Positions 47,027-56,825 of a DNA stretch of 64,000 nucleotides are shown here, one piece after another. Each line of letters begins with the position of its first letter. The first letter of the stretch is position 1. The translations under genes were made by a program, and so were the position numbers. Under the pieces are notes generated by a model. It saw only the letters and a list, made by a program, of their open reading frames with translations. It searched no databases and had not been told where the DNA came from. Source of the DNA: Methylacidimicrobium fagopyrum (lineage in GTDB: Bacteria > Verrucomicrobiota > Verrucomicrobiia > Limisphaerales > UBA11358); the NCBI GenBank assembly GCA_026225255.1, contig JAMFSJ010000002.1, positions 124,001 through 188,000 on the forward strand. Direction: 5' to 3'.

Positions 47027-48070
47027 TCAGGAAGCGGGCACGTTTCCGTTCATACGTGGCCTCTCATCGGAAGTTTTCAGCATTATCGAAGGTTGCTGAC
47101 TTAATGGCTCCAACTGCTGCGTGAGGTTGCCGGTTATCCAATTTTCCATTCGGCCGATTTGGGGGGCCATGCCGACAAGGTTATTTGTCACGGTGCGCCA
47201 GGCAACGTCCTCCAGTAGAACGGGCGTCACGGTAAAATTCAGATGCAGCGCGGCGACGGCTGGTTGCTGGGACAAACCGTGCGGACTGACGCCATAGATG
47301 CGACTATAAAATACTGCTGCCGCCAAATAATAACCATTGTCATTGCCGTGATAATTATCGCTTTTGAAAAGATTAACAAAACCCGAATTTGTTGAAGGCA
47401 AAAGACCACCGAAGTTTTGCCAAGCGTCTCCAACGGGCGCGATAACTACTTCCGGGCTCGTAGAATTATTAGAGTTCATCAAATTTGCTAACTGGAGATA
47501 ATTGTTATGCAGTTCCCGCTGCATCTCCGCTGTGCTCGCAAAACTGTTAGACGTGGAAATTCCTCGGATATACTTTTCATTAGCCACCGGGCGCGACCAT
47601 GTTTCATATAATATCACGCGAGTCTTTGGATTGTTGTCCTTGATCTCAGCATAAAGCTTTGTGCCGTATTTTATTTGATTGGCAACACTATGTTTTCCGT
47701 CCACGTAGTGAGTCGGTTCGGTGCTGTAATCCTGTAACACAACATAAGTCCAAGGTTGAGACTTGATCGCGGACTTGGTGGCGTCGCTCTGGCAATGGAA
47801 CTTGAAGTCTTCGCCGCCCGCCGTTCGCATAATGACCACGGGATTTCCTTGGCCACCCGCTCGCGCCAAGGCTGAAAATATTCCAGGAACGCCGCCGCTT
47901 TTCTCGGTGTTCATCCCCGGATCCGAATCGCCGTAGGTATAACTATTACCAATGAACAGGATATTATCTTCAGCTAGCGAAAAACTTGGCAACGACATAA
48001 CGATCAGCCAAATCAAGGCTCGGGTCAGCGTCCTGACTTGAACGCTATGACCGGCTTTTTTATTTTGCAT
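47027..48070 (-). CDS. Secreted SGNH/GDSL-like hydrolase
   Basis: A 347-residue exported protein of the SGNH hydrolase superfamily, close in style to DUF4886-type esterases. Block I is FIGNSYTYGD (Ser nucleophile), with WTYVVLQDYS in the middle and the catalytic DxxH as DNYH in SDNYHGNDNGYYLAAAVFY (about residue 237). The ATG at 48070 is preferred; a TTG seven codons upstream would overlap the GH2 stop by 4 bp (TTGA), so coupling is also possible. A signal sequence follows (ending PSFSLA). It lies directly downstream of the GH2 gene at 48088 on the same strand, so a GH2 and an SGNH enzyme are again paired, here as separate genes rather than a fusion. Likely removes ester groups from the polysaccharide. 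Confidence 0.85.
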   Translation of the reverse strand: MQNKKAGHSVQVRTLTRALIWLIVMSLPSFSLAEDNILFIGNSYTYGDSDPGMNTEKSGGVPGIFSALARAGGQGNPVVIMRTAGGEDFKFHCQSDATKSAIKSQPWTYVVLQDYSTEPTHYVDGKHSVANQIKYGTKLYAEIKDNNPKTRVILYETWSRPVANEKYIRGISTSNSFASTAEMQRELHNNYLQLANLMNSNNSTSPEVVIAPVGDAWQNFGGLLPSTNSGFVNLFKSDNYHGNDNGYYLAAAVFYSRIYGVSPHGLSQQPAVAALHLNFTVTPVLLEDVAWRTVTNNLVGMAPQIGRMENWITGNLTQQLEPLSQQPSIMLKTSDERPRMNGNVPAS

Positions 48071-48087
48071 GATCAGATCATAAATCG

Positions 48088-50991
48088 TCAAGGCACAAAA
48101 GCTGAGAATTTTCCCGGAGTTGATTCGATGGTTTCATTGGCGGTCGAAAGACCTTCGGCGGTCGCGGTCAACTTGATTTCGCCCGCCGTGTGCGTGGATT
48201 GCACGATGACCTGCGCGAGACCGTTGAACACGCTGCGCTGCCAATGTGGCGGAATGGGTTGAAACTGGTAGGTCAACGTCACCCCTTGGGTGATGCCGCC
48301 CGGTCCGCCATCATTGGCCACGCCGATGGCAAGGGTGTTTTCGCCCGGGTGCAAGAATCGTTTCACTTCGAGCACCGCGGGCATGCGCCGGACAGTTGCA
48401 TGCCCAATCCGCTGGCCGTTTACATAAATGTCGCCGTCATCGTCAATCCGTTGAAACTCCAACTTCACCGTATCGGCCGCCAAATCGTTTGCGCTTACTT
48501 GAAACCGCGCGCGAAAGACGGTTTGCTGGTGTTCCCGCAACTGACCGTTGTCGGATCGCACATCGGTAGTTGGCCAAGAAGAATCATCGTAATTCAGGCT
48601 GAACTCAGGCAGATCGTGCCGCGCATCGGCGACTGGCTTGAAGCGCCAACCTGCGCCCAGCGATTGGGAATGCACGGGGTATTGCGTTAGATAAACATCC
48701 GGCTCATGACACGCGGGATCGCCATTACCCACGCCGATGATTTTCCCTGGCCCACTCAATTCAAAATGGATCAGATTATTTGCCCCCGGCACAATCCTGG
48801 CGTGCGTGTCCGTCACCGAAACCGTGATTAAACTTAAGTCTTCGCCATCCGCTTTAATGAGGGGCCGGTCACCGGTAAGTTGAATGGCCGCCGCTTGGCC
48901 GGTAGTTTCAACCTTAGTTTCCGCAACCAGTTTTCCAGCGTTGTAACCTTTGGCTGAAAGCGTGCCGGGCGCGTATTTTACTAGCCATTGCAGATGGGAA
49001 TTTTTAGACATCGTCTTTTTGCCGAGGCTTTGCCCGTTCAGGAACAGTTCGACTTCCTGACAATTACTAAAAACGCGCACGTCTATGTCTTGGCCTGCCT
49101 TGCCCGGCCAGTTCCAGTGCGGCATCAAATGCAAGACCGGCTGGTGCGTCCACCATGATTGATAGTAATAATAAACGTCCTTCGGAAAACCGCAGGTGTC
49201 GAGGATGCCGAATTCCGAGTTGATGTTCGGCCAGCGGAACGGCGACTCTTCGCCGCGATAATCAAAACCAGTCCAGACAAACGAGCCACTTGCCCACGGA
49301 CGCGCCGAATAGTATTGCCACCATTCCTCCGCCGTTGTGCCATAATCTGGCTTATTGCCTTCATACGCCGATTGGTAGTTAGCCGTATTTTCATAAATGC
49401 CGCGGGTGAAGTAAGCGCTGGATTCCTCCGTGCCGATACAGGGAATGTTGGGGTTCGCCTCATGAAATTTATCCATGTCGCCGCGATGGAGATAGTTGAA
49501 ACCTTGGACATCCATGACTGAAGAAAAACCATCCGCTGGGTCCGCTTCAACGCGCCCATCCATCGCGGCCGTGCATAACCGCGTCGGATCCAGTTGATGA
49601 ACCAGATCTTGCATGGTTTTAAAAATACGCGCGCCGACCGCCGACCGCTGGTAGGAGTGTTCTTCGTTGGCTAATGACCAGATGAAAACGCTCGGATGAT
49701 TTTGGTCGCGTCGGATTTGCTGTTCAAGATAAGCCAGATTTTGCGGGTCGCTGCCGAGCAACCGGTTTTCGTCCATGACTAACATGCCCAACCGGTCGCA
49801 CGCCTCCAGCAATTCGGTCGTCGGCTCGTTGTGGGAGGTGCGGATGGCGTTGGCACCCATTGCTTTCAGCGTGGTGACGCGAAAATTTTGCAACGCGTCG
49901 GGTAACGCCGAGCCAACGCCGGCATGGTCTTGATGGTCACAAGTGCCCTGGATAGCATAAGGTTTTCCGTTCAGTAAAAATCCATTGGTGGTATCGAAGC
50001 CCACGGTGCGGATGCCAAATTCCGTTTCGACCCGGTCAGTCGTTTGCCCATCACGCAAATCTGTCAGAACCGTGACCAACTTATAAAGCTTGGGTGATTC
50101 CGGCGACCACAGCTCATAGTTAGCTAGTGACGTGACATTGGTGATTTCTATTTCAGACAAGGGAGGAACCGTCACGGTAGCTTGAAATTTCTGGAAGCGT
50201 TTTCCTTCCGGATTTTCAATCACAAAAGTGACCGGCACAAAAATGGAATTGGTTAAATTATTTTTCAGCCGGGTTTGAACCTGAATTTCTGCTTTACCCG
50301 CCGGCACATTGTTTTGGAATTGGCTGTAAACAAAAATTCCGTCCGGCGCGACCGCCAGAGGCGCGGTTTTTTCCAGCCAGACATGTCGGTAAATGCCGGC
50401 GCCCTCGTAAAACCAGCCCTGAAATTGCGAGGCGTCTACGCGTAGGGCGAGGACGTTTTTACCACTGCAATTAGCGACATCGGTTATGTCGCAACGGAAA
50501 CTATTGTAACCACTACCATGATGCGCTAGCGGAAAGCCGTTCAGAAAGACCGTGCAATCACGATAAACTCCGTCGAAATCCAGCCAGAGACGTTTGCCGC
50601 GATCGTCCGCCTTCAAGGCAAATGCGCGGCGATACCAGCCGACGCTGTTGGTGGGAAAACCGGGGCCGACCGGTTTATAGCCGTGATCGTAATTAGCATT
50701 GGCGTCGAAAGGCAGTTCCACGACCCAGTCATGCGGCAAATTAACCGTCCGCCAGTTTGAATCGTTGAAATTTTGATTGGCGGGGCCGGAGCTTTCACCC
50801 GCTTTGGCAAGGTTTTCACCCAAACCCCAGTCATCGCCCAGATGAAATTTCCAGTCGGAGTCCAATAACAATTTTTCGCGCGGTAAATCAGTTTCGGCCG
50901 CGCAGGCGGTGAAATTTAAACTTCCAAAAACGCTCATTAAAGCGAACAACGGAAGTAATCGACTAAGCCGGGCATAACTAAAATGTGTCAT
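48088..50991 (-). CDS. GH2 beta-galactosidase-type enzyme
   Basis: A 967-residue exported GH2 enzyme, paralogous over its whole length to the N-terminal two thirds of the protein at 35736. The ATG at 50991 was chosen; an upstream TTG would add 13 polar residues before the signal sequence (about 7-31 of this numbering, ending TACAAE). GH2 domains in order: sugar-binding (LPHDWVVELPFDA), Ig-like, TIM barrel with acid/base Glu in SLANEEHS (about 440) and nucleophile Glu in IGTEESSAY (about 520), then GH2-type C-terminal and Ig-like domains (KADGEDLSLITVSVTD). The SGNH domain of its paralogue is missing, but a separate SGNH gene follows within 20 bp. An operator lies upstream (51093). Confidence 0.92.
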   Translation of the reverse strand: MTHFSYARLSRLLPLFALMSVFGSLNFTACAAETDLPREKLLLDSDWKFHLGDDWGLGENLAKAGESSGPANQNFNDSNWRTVNLPHDWVVELPFDANANYDHGYKPVGPGFPTNSVGWYRRAFALKADDRGKRLWLDFDGVYRDCTVFLNGFPLAHHGSGYNSFRCDITDVANCSGKNVLALRVDASQFQGWFYEGAGIYRHVWLEKTAPLAVAPDGIFVYSQFQNNVPAGKAEIQVQTRLKNNLTNSIFVPVTFVIENPEGKRFQKFQATVTVPPLSEIEITNVTSLANYELWSPESPKLYKLVTVLTDLRDGQTTDRVETEFGIRTVGFDTTNGFLLNGKPYAIQGTCDHQDHAGVGSALPDALQNFRVTTLKAMGANAIRTSHNEPTTELLEACDRLGMLVMDENRLLGSDPQNLAYLEQQIRRDQNHPSVFIWSLANEEHSYQRSAVGARIFKTMQDLVHQLDPTRLCTAAMDGRVEADPADGFSSVMDVQGFNYLHRGDMDKFHEANPNIPCIGTEESSAYFTRGIYENTANYQSAYEGNKPDYGTTAEEWWQYYSARPWASGSFVWTGFDYRGEESPFRWPNINSEFGILDTCGFPKDVYYYYQSWWTHQPVLHLMPHWNWPGKAGQDIDVRVFSNCQEVELFLNGQSLGKKTMSKNSHLQWLVKYAPGTLSAKGYNAGKLVAETKVETTGQAAAIQLTGDRPLIKADGEDLSLITVSVTDTHARIVPGANNLIHFELSGPGKIIGVGNGDPACHEPDVYLTQYPVHSQSLGAGWRFKPVADARHDLPEFSLNYDDSSWPTTDVRSDNGQLREHQQTVFRARFQVSANDLAADTVKLEFQRIDDDGDIYVNGQRIGHATVRRMPAVLEVKRFLHPGENTLAIGVANDGGPGGITQGVTLTYQFQPIPPHWQRSVFNGLAQVIVQSTHTAGEIKLTATAEGLSTANETIESTPGKFSAFVP

Positions 50992-51092
50992 AGAGGTGTT
51001 TAAATTTTCCACGGGTGAATCATTCGCCAAAATTCCTTGGGCCTAGTTTTTTGGAAGGTTCAACTTTACCCGAACCTGTATTGCCCGCCCAA

Positions 51093-51108
51093 TAGGCCAC
51101 ATGGCCTA
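51093..51108. promoter_or_regulatory. 7-2-7 inverted-repeat operator, copy 3 (perfect)
   Basis: TAGGCCA-CA-TGGCCTA, a perfect 7-bp inverted repeat with 2-bp spacer, the best of the four copies. It is flanked by CAA and ATG. It sits in the divergent gap between the GH2 gene (ATG at 50991, minus) and the propeller-cytochrome gene (ATG at 51320, plus), about 100 bp from the first and 210 bp from the second. Confidence 0.75.
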
Positions 51109-51319
51109 ATGCTTATAACGGTTTAAGTCGGTAAATTTCCCGCCATCGCCCATGGCCTTAAAACATCAAACCGCTGGCGGTCATGATTTCAACGGTCACG
51201 GCCAAGTTCAATGCGGAAAATTTATCTGATTGAGAATGGCTATGAACTATAAGATTCTGAAGCTCGCAATCACCACCGTTAGAGTAAAAAACAAACGTGA
51301 ATCGCTTTCTTAAAAAGTA

Positions 51320-54300
51320 ATGAAAATTCTTTGCCCGTTGGGAATGGTCGTTGCCGTTTTGATCTTGGCTGCCAGCCGCGCGGCCGGGGAATCAATGTTG
51401 ACCTACCACCACGACAATGCCCGGACGGGCGCGAACACGAACGAGGTGTTGTTGACGCCGGCCAACGTAAACCTAAAGTCGTTTGGCCGGCTGCGAAAGT
51501 ATGCCGTGGACGGTTATATCTATGCTCAACCGTTGTATTATTCCGGGCTGACCATTCCCGGCAAAGGCGTGCGCAATGTCGTCTTTGTCGCGACGGCTAA
51601 CGACAGTGTTTATGCCTTCGACGCGGACAACGCCGAGGGCCCGGACGGCGGGTTGTTGTGGCACGATGATTTGGGTGAGGGCATTGACCTGGTCAACCGG
51701 CACGAGATCGGCGGACGTTATCACGACAATACTTTTCAAGATATGCTGCCGCAGATCGGGATAACGGGAACACCGGTGATTGATCCGGTTGCCGGCACGC
51801 TCTATGTGGATGCGTTCACGCGCACGGAGAAGGATGGCGCTCCCGTTTATCATCACAAGTTGCATGCCTTGAATATCACCGATGGTTCGGAACGATCGTT
51901 CAGTCCCGTGGAGGTGGCCGCGTCGGTGCCGGGCACGGGCGTTGACAGTGTCAACGGCGTCGTCACCTTCAATCCCCGCCGACACATCCAGCGACCGGCC
52001 CTCACGCTGGTGGGAGGGATTTTGTTCGTAGCCTATGGCAGCGCCGCGGACACCGATCCGTATCATGGCTGGATCATGGGTTTTAACGCGAGCAATCTCC
52101 AGTTGCTGCCGCATTACGTTTTCAACACGACGCCCAATGCGACGCGGGAGAAATTCGGTCCGCACGCCGGGGAAGGGGCGTTGTGGATGGGCGGTGACGG
52201 GTTAGTCGTAGATGCGGAAACTAATTTATTTTTTGAGGTCGCCAACGGCAGTTTCGACGCCGATCCATCACTGGGAAATGGGATTAATTACGGCGACTGT
52301 TTCATGAAGCTTTCTACGACCGGCAACCGGTTGGCAGTGGCGGATTACTTCACGCCGTTCAACCAGGCGGAGATGCAGGCGGACGATGCTGATTTTGGTT
52401 CGGGTGGGGCGCTGTTATTGCCCGATGAAGCGGGTAGCGCGGCGCATCCCCATCTCATCGTTGGCGGTGACAAGTCCAGCCATATCTATCTCGCCGATCG
52501 CGATCAGATGGGGCATTACCGTCCGACGGATAATCATCAGCTCGTGCAGGAGGTTTACGCCGACATCGGCCGGATTTTTAGCACGCCCGCTTATTTTAAT
52601 TTTCATCTCTATTACCAGGGCATCGGTGGGGTGATGAAGGCCTTTGCCATCACGAATGGTTATATTACGCCGACGCCGGATTCGGTGACGCGCACGAGCT
52701 TTAGCGGGTTCGGCACGACGCCCTCCGTTTCGGCGAATGGCCGGCGCGATGGGATTGTGTGGACGATCCAGAGCGACGGCGCAGTCCAGCATCGCCCCGC
52801 CATTTTACATGCCTACAACGCGTTGAATCTGGCGGAAGAATTATACAACAGCAGCCAGTTGCCCGAACGCGACAATCCCGGCAACGCCGTCAAGATGTCC
52901 GTGCCGACGATCGCGGACGGAAAAGTGTTTGTCGGTGCGCAACAGGATTTGGCGATCTTTGGGAACGGAGTTTTTCTAACCGCGCCGGTGATGTCGCCTG
53001 CCGGCGGTAATTTTAACAACGCAGTTTCCGTGACCCTGGCTGATGGCGAGCCGGACGCGGATATTTACTACACGCTGGACGGCAGCGCGCCGACGCTTCA
53101 TTCCCTGCATTATCGGACGCCGTTGGCGGTGACGAATTCGGTGACGATTCGCGCGCTGGCGGTGAAACCGGGCGCCGTCAGCAGCCCCGTGGCCAGCGCG
53201 GATTTCGTTAACACCGCGGCCGTCGGCGGCGGCACGGGACTCCTCGGCCAATACTGGGCTAATACCAGCGCGTCGGATTTCACCAATGAAACTTTTGCCG
53301 CGTCGCCCAGCCGGACACACATCGACCCTACCATTGATTTTAACTGGCGCACTAACGGCCCGGCTCCGCTGATTGGCGCCGATCATTTGATCACGCGCTG
53401 GAGTGGCTCGGTTCAGCCGCAATACGACGATGACTACACTTTCGCCGTCGTTTCTTCGGGCGGCGTGCGGCTTTGGCTCAATGACCACTTGTTGATCAAT
53501 GACTGGTCGACGCAGTCATTGTCCGTGACGAATCAAGGTGTCCTGCCATTGCACGCGCAGCAATTTTACAATCTCCGTTTGGAGTATGCCAATGGTGCGG
53601 GCGGGCCAGTTCAATTGCTCTGGCACCGGCCGTCTACGAAATCTGAAATCATTCCGCAAACCCAGCTTTACCCGCGCCCGACGGCGTCACCCACGGTTGA
53701 TTTTGTTAATCCGGCGCCGGACGCCACGTTCACCGGCAGCGCCAGCGTCACCGTTGGCGTCGAAGCCAAGTCTACTTTTAATCAAATCGCGAACGTGAAA
53801 TTTTTTGCCAATGACCGGTTACTCGGCGAGCTAAGCCAAAGTCTTTACGCACCCACCTACGCGCTGACCACGACCGGACTGGCGGCGGGTAGTTACGCTT
53901 TGACTGCCATCGTCACGGATGGAAGCGGTTTGAGCGGCACGTCCGCACCGGTTCAAATCACCGTGACCGCTGGCAGCGGACAGCCCTACGGTTTGACCAA
54001 CCGGGTGAAGGTGGTGCCTTTTCTCAAAATGCCCGCCAGCTTTGGCGACGCGGTGCCAACCTTGCTTTCCGGCACCGGCGTGTTCGGCGATATCGCGGCA
54101 CGCACGCCGGTGGCGGGATTAATTCCCTACCATCTGAACGCGCCGATGTGGTCGGATGGCGCGGTGGCAAATCATTTTATGGCCGTGCCAAATCGGGGCG
54201 ACACTATCACGCCCGACGAACAACTGCGGTTGCGCCCGACCGGTTTCTGGAAATTTCCTGACGGCACCGTCTTCATCAAAAATCTGGATCTCGTCGTGGA

Positions 54301-55030
54301 TGAAACGCATCCCAACGCGCGGCCTCGGCGGTTGGAAACGCAAATCCTCGTGCGCGACAACAACGGCGCAGTTTATGGGGCGACTTACAAATGGCGGACG
54401 GATAACCGCGACGCTGATCTGGTTACGGCTGGATCGAGCGAGGACATCGCCATCACCAACGCCACCGGCGTCCGCACGCAAACCTGGTATTACGCCAGCC
54501 CGGCGGATTGTCTGACGTGTCACACGCCTGGCGCCGGCTACGTGCTCGGAGTCAACGCCCGGCAGTTCAACGGCGAACTCACGTATCCCGCCACCGGCGT
54601 CACCGACAACCAGATTCGCACCTTGAACCGGCTGGGCCTATTTAGTCCCGCGATCAACGAAGAAAAAATCAGTGGCTTCGCAAAACTCGCGACGATCACG
54701 GATTCGAAGGCTTCGCTTGAAAATAAAGTTCGCTCCTATCTCGATGTCAACTGTGCGCAATGTCATCGGCCGGGCGGCACGGGCATCACCTTTGATGCTC
54801 GCTACGACACGCCGTTGGCCGACCAGCATCTTATCAACGCGCCGGCCGCCGTGACGCTCGGCTTGAGCGATGCCCGGATTGTGAACCCCGGAGAAATAGA
54901 GCGTTCGGTGCTCTATCAACGCCTCACCAGTGCGGTTCCCACCGTGAAAATGCCGCCGCTATCACACAGCCAAGTTGACGCTCGCGCCACGCAGGTTCTG
55001 GGCCAATGGATTAACACGCTGGCCAAGTAA
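51320..55030 (+). CDS. Secreted quinoprotein-like propeller fused to PA14 and diheme cytochrome
   Basis: A 1236-residue exported protein. Signal peptide (1-22), then a PQQ-like-family propeller beginning LTYHHDNARTGANTNE (about 25-545), a chitobiase C-terminal domain (about 555-625), PA14 (about 630-775, YDDDYTFAVVSSGGVRLWLNDHLLINDW), an Ig-like domain (about 780-890) and an HNE_0200/SO2930-type module (about 900-1230) with CLTCH at 1064 and CAQCH at 1145. It is a relative of the second half of the 28823 protein, lacking the novel domain, Ig and LamG front and the tail. An operator lies about 210 bp upstream in the gap shared with the GH2 gene, and an intrinsic terminator follows. It is likely an extracellular or cell-surface redox protein; substrate and electron acceptor are unknown. 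Confidence 0.88.
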   Translation: MKILCPLGMVVAVLILAASRAAGESMLTYHHDNARTGANTNEVLLTPANVNLKSFGRLRKYAVDGYIYAQPLYYSGLTIPGKGVRNVVFVATANDSVYAFDADNAEGPDGGLLWHDDLGEGIDLVNRHEIGGRYHDNTFQDMLPQIGITGTPVIDPVAGTLYVDAFTRTEKDGAPVYHHKLHALNITDGSERSFSPVEVAASVPGTGVDSVNGVVTFNPRRHIQRPALTLVGGILFVAYGSAADTDPYHGWIMGFNASNLQLLPHYVFNTTPNATREKFGPHAGEGALWMGGDGLVVDAETNLFFEVANGSFDADPSLGNGINYGDCFMKLSTTGNRLAVADYFTPFNQAEMQADDADFGSGGALLLPDEAGSAAHPHLIVGGDKSSHIYLADRDQMGHYRPTDNHQLVQEVYADIGRIFSTPAYFNFHLYYQGIGGVMKAFAITNGYITPTPDSVTRTSFSGFGTTPSVSANGRRDGIVWTIQSDGAVQHRPAILHAYNALNLAEELYNSSQLPERDNPGNAVKMSVPTIADGKVFVGAQQDLAIFGNGVFLTAPVMSPAGGNFNNAVSVTLADGEPDADIYYTLDGSAPTLHSLHYRTPLAVTNSVTIRALAVKPGAVSSPVASADFVNTAAVGGGTGLLGQYWANTSASDFTNETFAASPSRTHIDPTIDFNWRTNGPAPLIGADHLITRWSGSVQPQYDDDYTFAVVSSGGVRLWLNDHLLINDWSTQSLSVTNQGVLPLHAQQFYNLRLEYANGAGGPVQLLWHRPSTKSEIIPQTQLYPRPTASPTVDFVNPAPDATFTGSASVTVGVEAKSTFNQIANVKFFANDRLLGELSQSLYAPTYALTTTGLAAGSYALTAIVTDGSGLSGTSAPVQITVTAGSGQPYGLTNRVKVVPFLKMPASFGDAVPTLLSGTGVFGDIAARTPVAGLIPYHLNAPMWSDGAVANHFMAVPNRGDTITPDEQLRLRPTGFWKFPDGTVFIKNLDLVVDETHPNARPRRLETQILVRDNNGAVYGATYKWRTDNRDADLVTAGSSEDIAITNATGVRTQTWYYASPADCLTCHTPGAGYVLGVNARQFNGELTYPATGVTDNQIRTLNRLGLFSPAINEEKISGFAKLATITDSKASLENKVRSYLDVNCAQCHRPGGTGITFDARYDTPLADQHLINAPAAVTLGLSDARIVNPGEIERSVLYQRLTSAVPTVKMPPLSHSQVDARATQVLGQWINTLAK

Positions 55031-55051
55031 CCTACCGAATGAGGCGTTGCC

Positions 55052-55087
55052 ATCAGGGTGTTGAATCGTGGCGCTCCCTGATTTTTT
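55052..55087 (+). terminator. Intrinsic terminator after the 51320 gene
   Basis: ATCAGGG (55052-55058) and CCCTGAT (55076-55082) form a perfect 7-bp stem, with a 17-base loop, followed by a run of six T. It lies 22 bp after the stop codon and between convergent genes. Confidence 0.8.
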
Positions 55088-55098
55088 GCGTCTGACTT

Positions 55099-56646
55099 TT
55101 ATATTTTTTGATAAAGGAAATCGGTGAAACGCGCGCTGCCGCTGCCGCTGGCAGCCAGTGTCGGTCGCGCGGCTTGGAATCCACCATGTTGTCCGTTTTG
55201 ATCGAATTCTGATGCGTCAAAATTCGCTATCAAGCTTTGCCATTTCTGCCCGTCGCCACTGGCCAGAAACTCTACGCGGTTCTTGCGGTTCACCATTTTC
55301 AACCAAGCCGTTGCGGCTGGCCATGCGCGGCTCGCGAGCTTTTCCTTTGGCCCATATACATTTAACTGTCCATTTTCTAATTCAACAAAAACCGCTACTT
55401 TAGGATTATATTCGAGACCCAGGGCGGCGCGACTTTGATCTTCAATGCTGGCAACTACTTGCACTTCATAACTTTCATCCCGCGCTCTTAGGGTAAGAGG
55501 TGAACTTTCGGCATACGAGTTGCCTTTCGCCCGGACAATCAGCGCGCCGGTGCCCACTTGGAAGCGGCTCATATCTGTTTCTTTCCAGGCCTGCCACGTC
55601 GCCTTTAGAGTGGGCGCTTTGAAATCATCTGATAACTCAATCATCGGATGTTGTGCCCTGCCCATGGGCGCGGGCATTGGCTGGCTTCGACGCGCGCCCA
55701 GCGGCGCCCGCGGCCAGCCGTCGCCCGTCCATTCGATCGGTTCCATCAATGTATTGCGCCCCAATGTTTGGAAGCCTTTGCGATAGCCGTGATAAACGAA
55801 ATACCAACGATCATCGGGTGTGGAAACCAAGGTGCCATGTCCGACCGACCACCAATCTTCATCCGCACTATAAGTATGGATTAGCGGATTGAGCGGCGAA
55901 TTTTCCCAAGGACCCAGCGGCGATTTAGAGCGCGCCACCACCGCCATGTGGCTCGTCGGCGGCCCGGCGGTGCCACCTTCGGCGCAGATCAGATAATAAT
56001 ATTCGCCGCGTCGCGTTAGCTTCGGGCTTTCTAGCCAGAAGCCCTCGGTTTTCCACTCTTTTGGAAAATCCCAGCCAGCATAAACTTTCTTCCGTTCTCC
56101 AATTGTCGAAAGGCCATCAGCGGCTAACTCAACGACGTGGCCCCCGGCGGTATAAAGATAACGTTTCCCATCCGGCCCAACGACATGACCGGGATCAATG
56201 TCGTCAATTTTCAAATCAATCGGGGCGCTCCACGGCCCGCGCGGATGTTCGGCGTGAACGACAAAAATACCTCCCATAGGAAAATAGATGAAATAACGCC
56301 CCGTGTGTTCGACGAGGTCGGGTGCCCATATTTCTCCGTGGGTTTCATTTAGCACTTGTGAAATAGGCAACCAATTGACCAAGTCGCGCGAGTGCCAGAT
56401 CACCAATCCGGGCGCGTAAGAATAGGAAGTATGAGTTAGGTAGAAATCCTTACCCACACGCAGAATGGTAGGATCGGGATAGTCGCCGGCAAAAAGCGGA
56501 TTCTGAAACATGGGCTGCGCCATGTCACTTGCCGCCAAACTTTGCGAAGTTTGTCCCCACGCTTCCCATAGATCGCCGGTTAATGTCGCGGCCGACACAC
56601 CCGCCGTCAATTTGAGCCAGTCGCGGCGCGTTAGTCTTGATTTCAT
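55099..56646 (-). CDS. GH43-family glycoside hydrolase with Tat-like signal
   Basis: A 515-residue exported protein. The ATG at 56646 is chosen over a longer frame because a clear Shine-Dalgarno site (GAAGGTG) precedes it and it starts a twin-arginine-type signal (RLTRRDWLKLTAGVSAATL). The five-bladed GH43 propeller (about 45-350) begins NPLFAGDYPDPTI with the catalytic base D58. A mid Asp lies in DDIDPGHVV, and the likely acid Glu is in TEGFWLESPKL. A C-terminal LamG-like/DUF1349-type domain (about 365-512) follows. GH43 members are beta-xylosidases, arabinofuranosidases, arabinanases or exo-beta-galactanases, so specificity is open; given three GH2 galactosidases nearby, a galactan or arabinoside is plausible. 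A half-site GCGGCCTA lies about 120 bp upstream. Confidence 0.88.
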   Translation of the reverse strand: MKSRLTRRDWLKLTAGVSAATLTGDLWEAWGQTSQSLAASDMAQPMFQNPLFAGDYPDPTILRVGKDFYLTHTSYSYAPGLVIWHSRDLVNWLPISQVLNETHGEIWAPDLVEHTGRYFIYFPMGGIFVVHAEHPRGPWSAPIDLKIDDIDPGHVVGPDGKRYLYTAGGHVVELAADGLSTIGERKKVYAGWDFPKEWKTEGFWLESPKLTRRGEYYYLICAEGGTAGPPTSHMAVVARSKSPLGPWENSPLNPLIHTYSADEDWWSVGHGTLVSTPDDRWYFVYHGYRKGFQTLGRNTLMEPIEWTGDGWPRAPLGARRSQPMPAPMGRAQHPMIELSDDFKAPTLKATWQAWKETDMSRFQVGTGALIVRAKGNSYAESSPLTLRARDESYEVQVVASIEDQSRAALGLEYNPKVAVFVELENGQLNVYGPKEKLASRAWPAATAWLKMVNRKNRVEFLASGDGQKWQSLIANFDASEFDQNGQHGGFQAARPTLAASGSGSARFTDFLYQKI

Positions 56647-56825
56647 ATTTTCACCTTCAACCTTAATAGATGCACAGATTTTTCGCTCGTGCTTTTGGTT
56701 AAGAATTTCATTCAAAACGTCCCATTTTTGCTGGTTTATAGTGACACCAATCACTCGATTTAACCTGCGGCCTAACAATAATACTTTTCCCGGACTCGCG
56801 TTGAAGGGCAATCTCCGCCACCCAT

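Noticed and set aside
51040-51046. GGCCTA half-site near the GH2 gene start as another operator
   Set aside because: No matching left arm at 7-2-7 spacing.
56759-56774. TTTAACC-TG-CGGCCTA upstream of the GH43 gene as a fifth operator
   Set aside because: Only the right half matches; the left arm TTTAACC lacks TAGGC. Kept as a half-site note, not a site.
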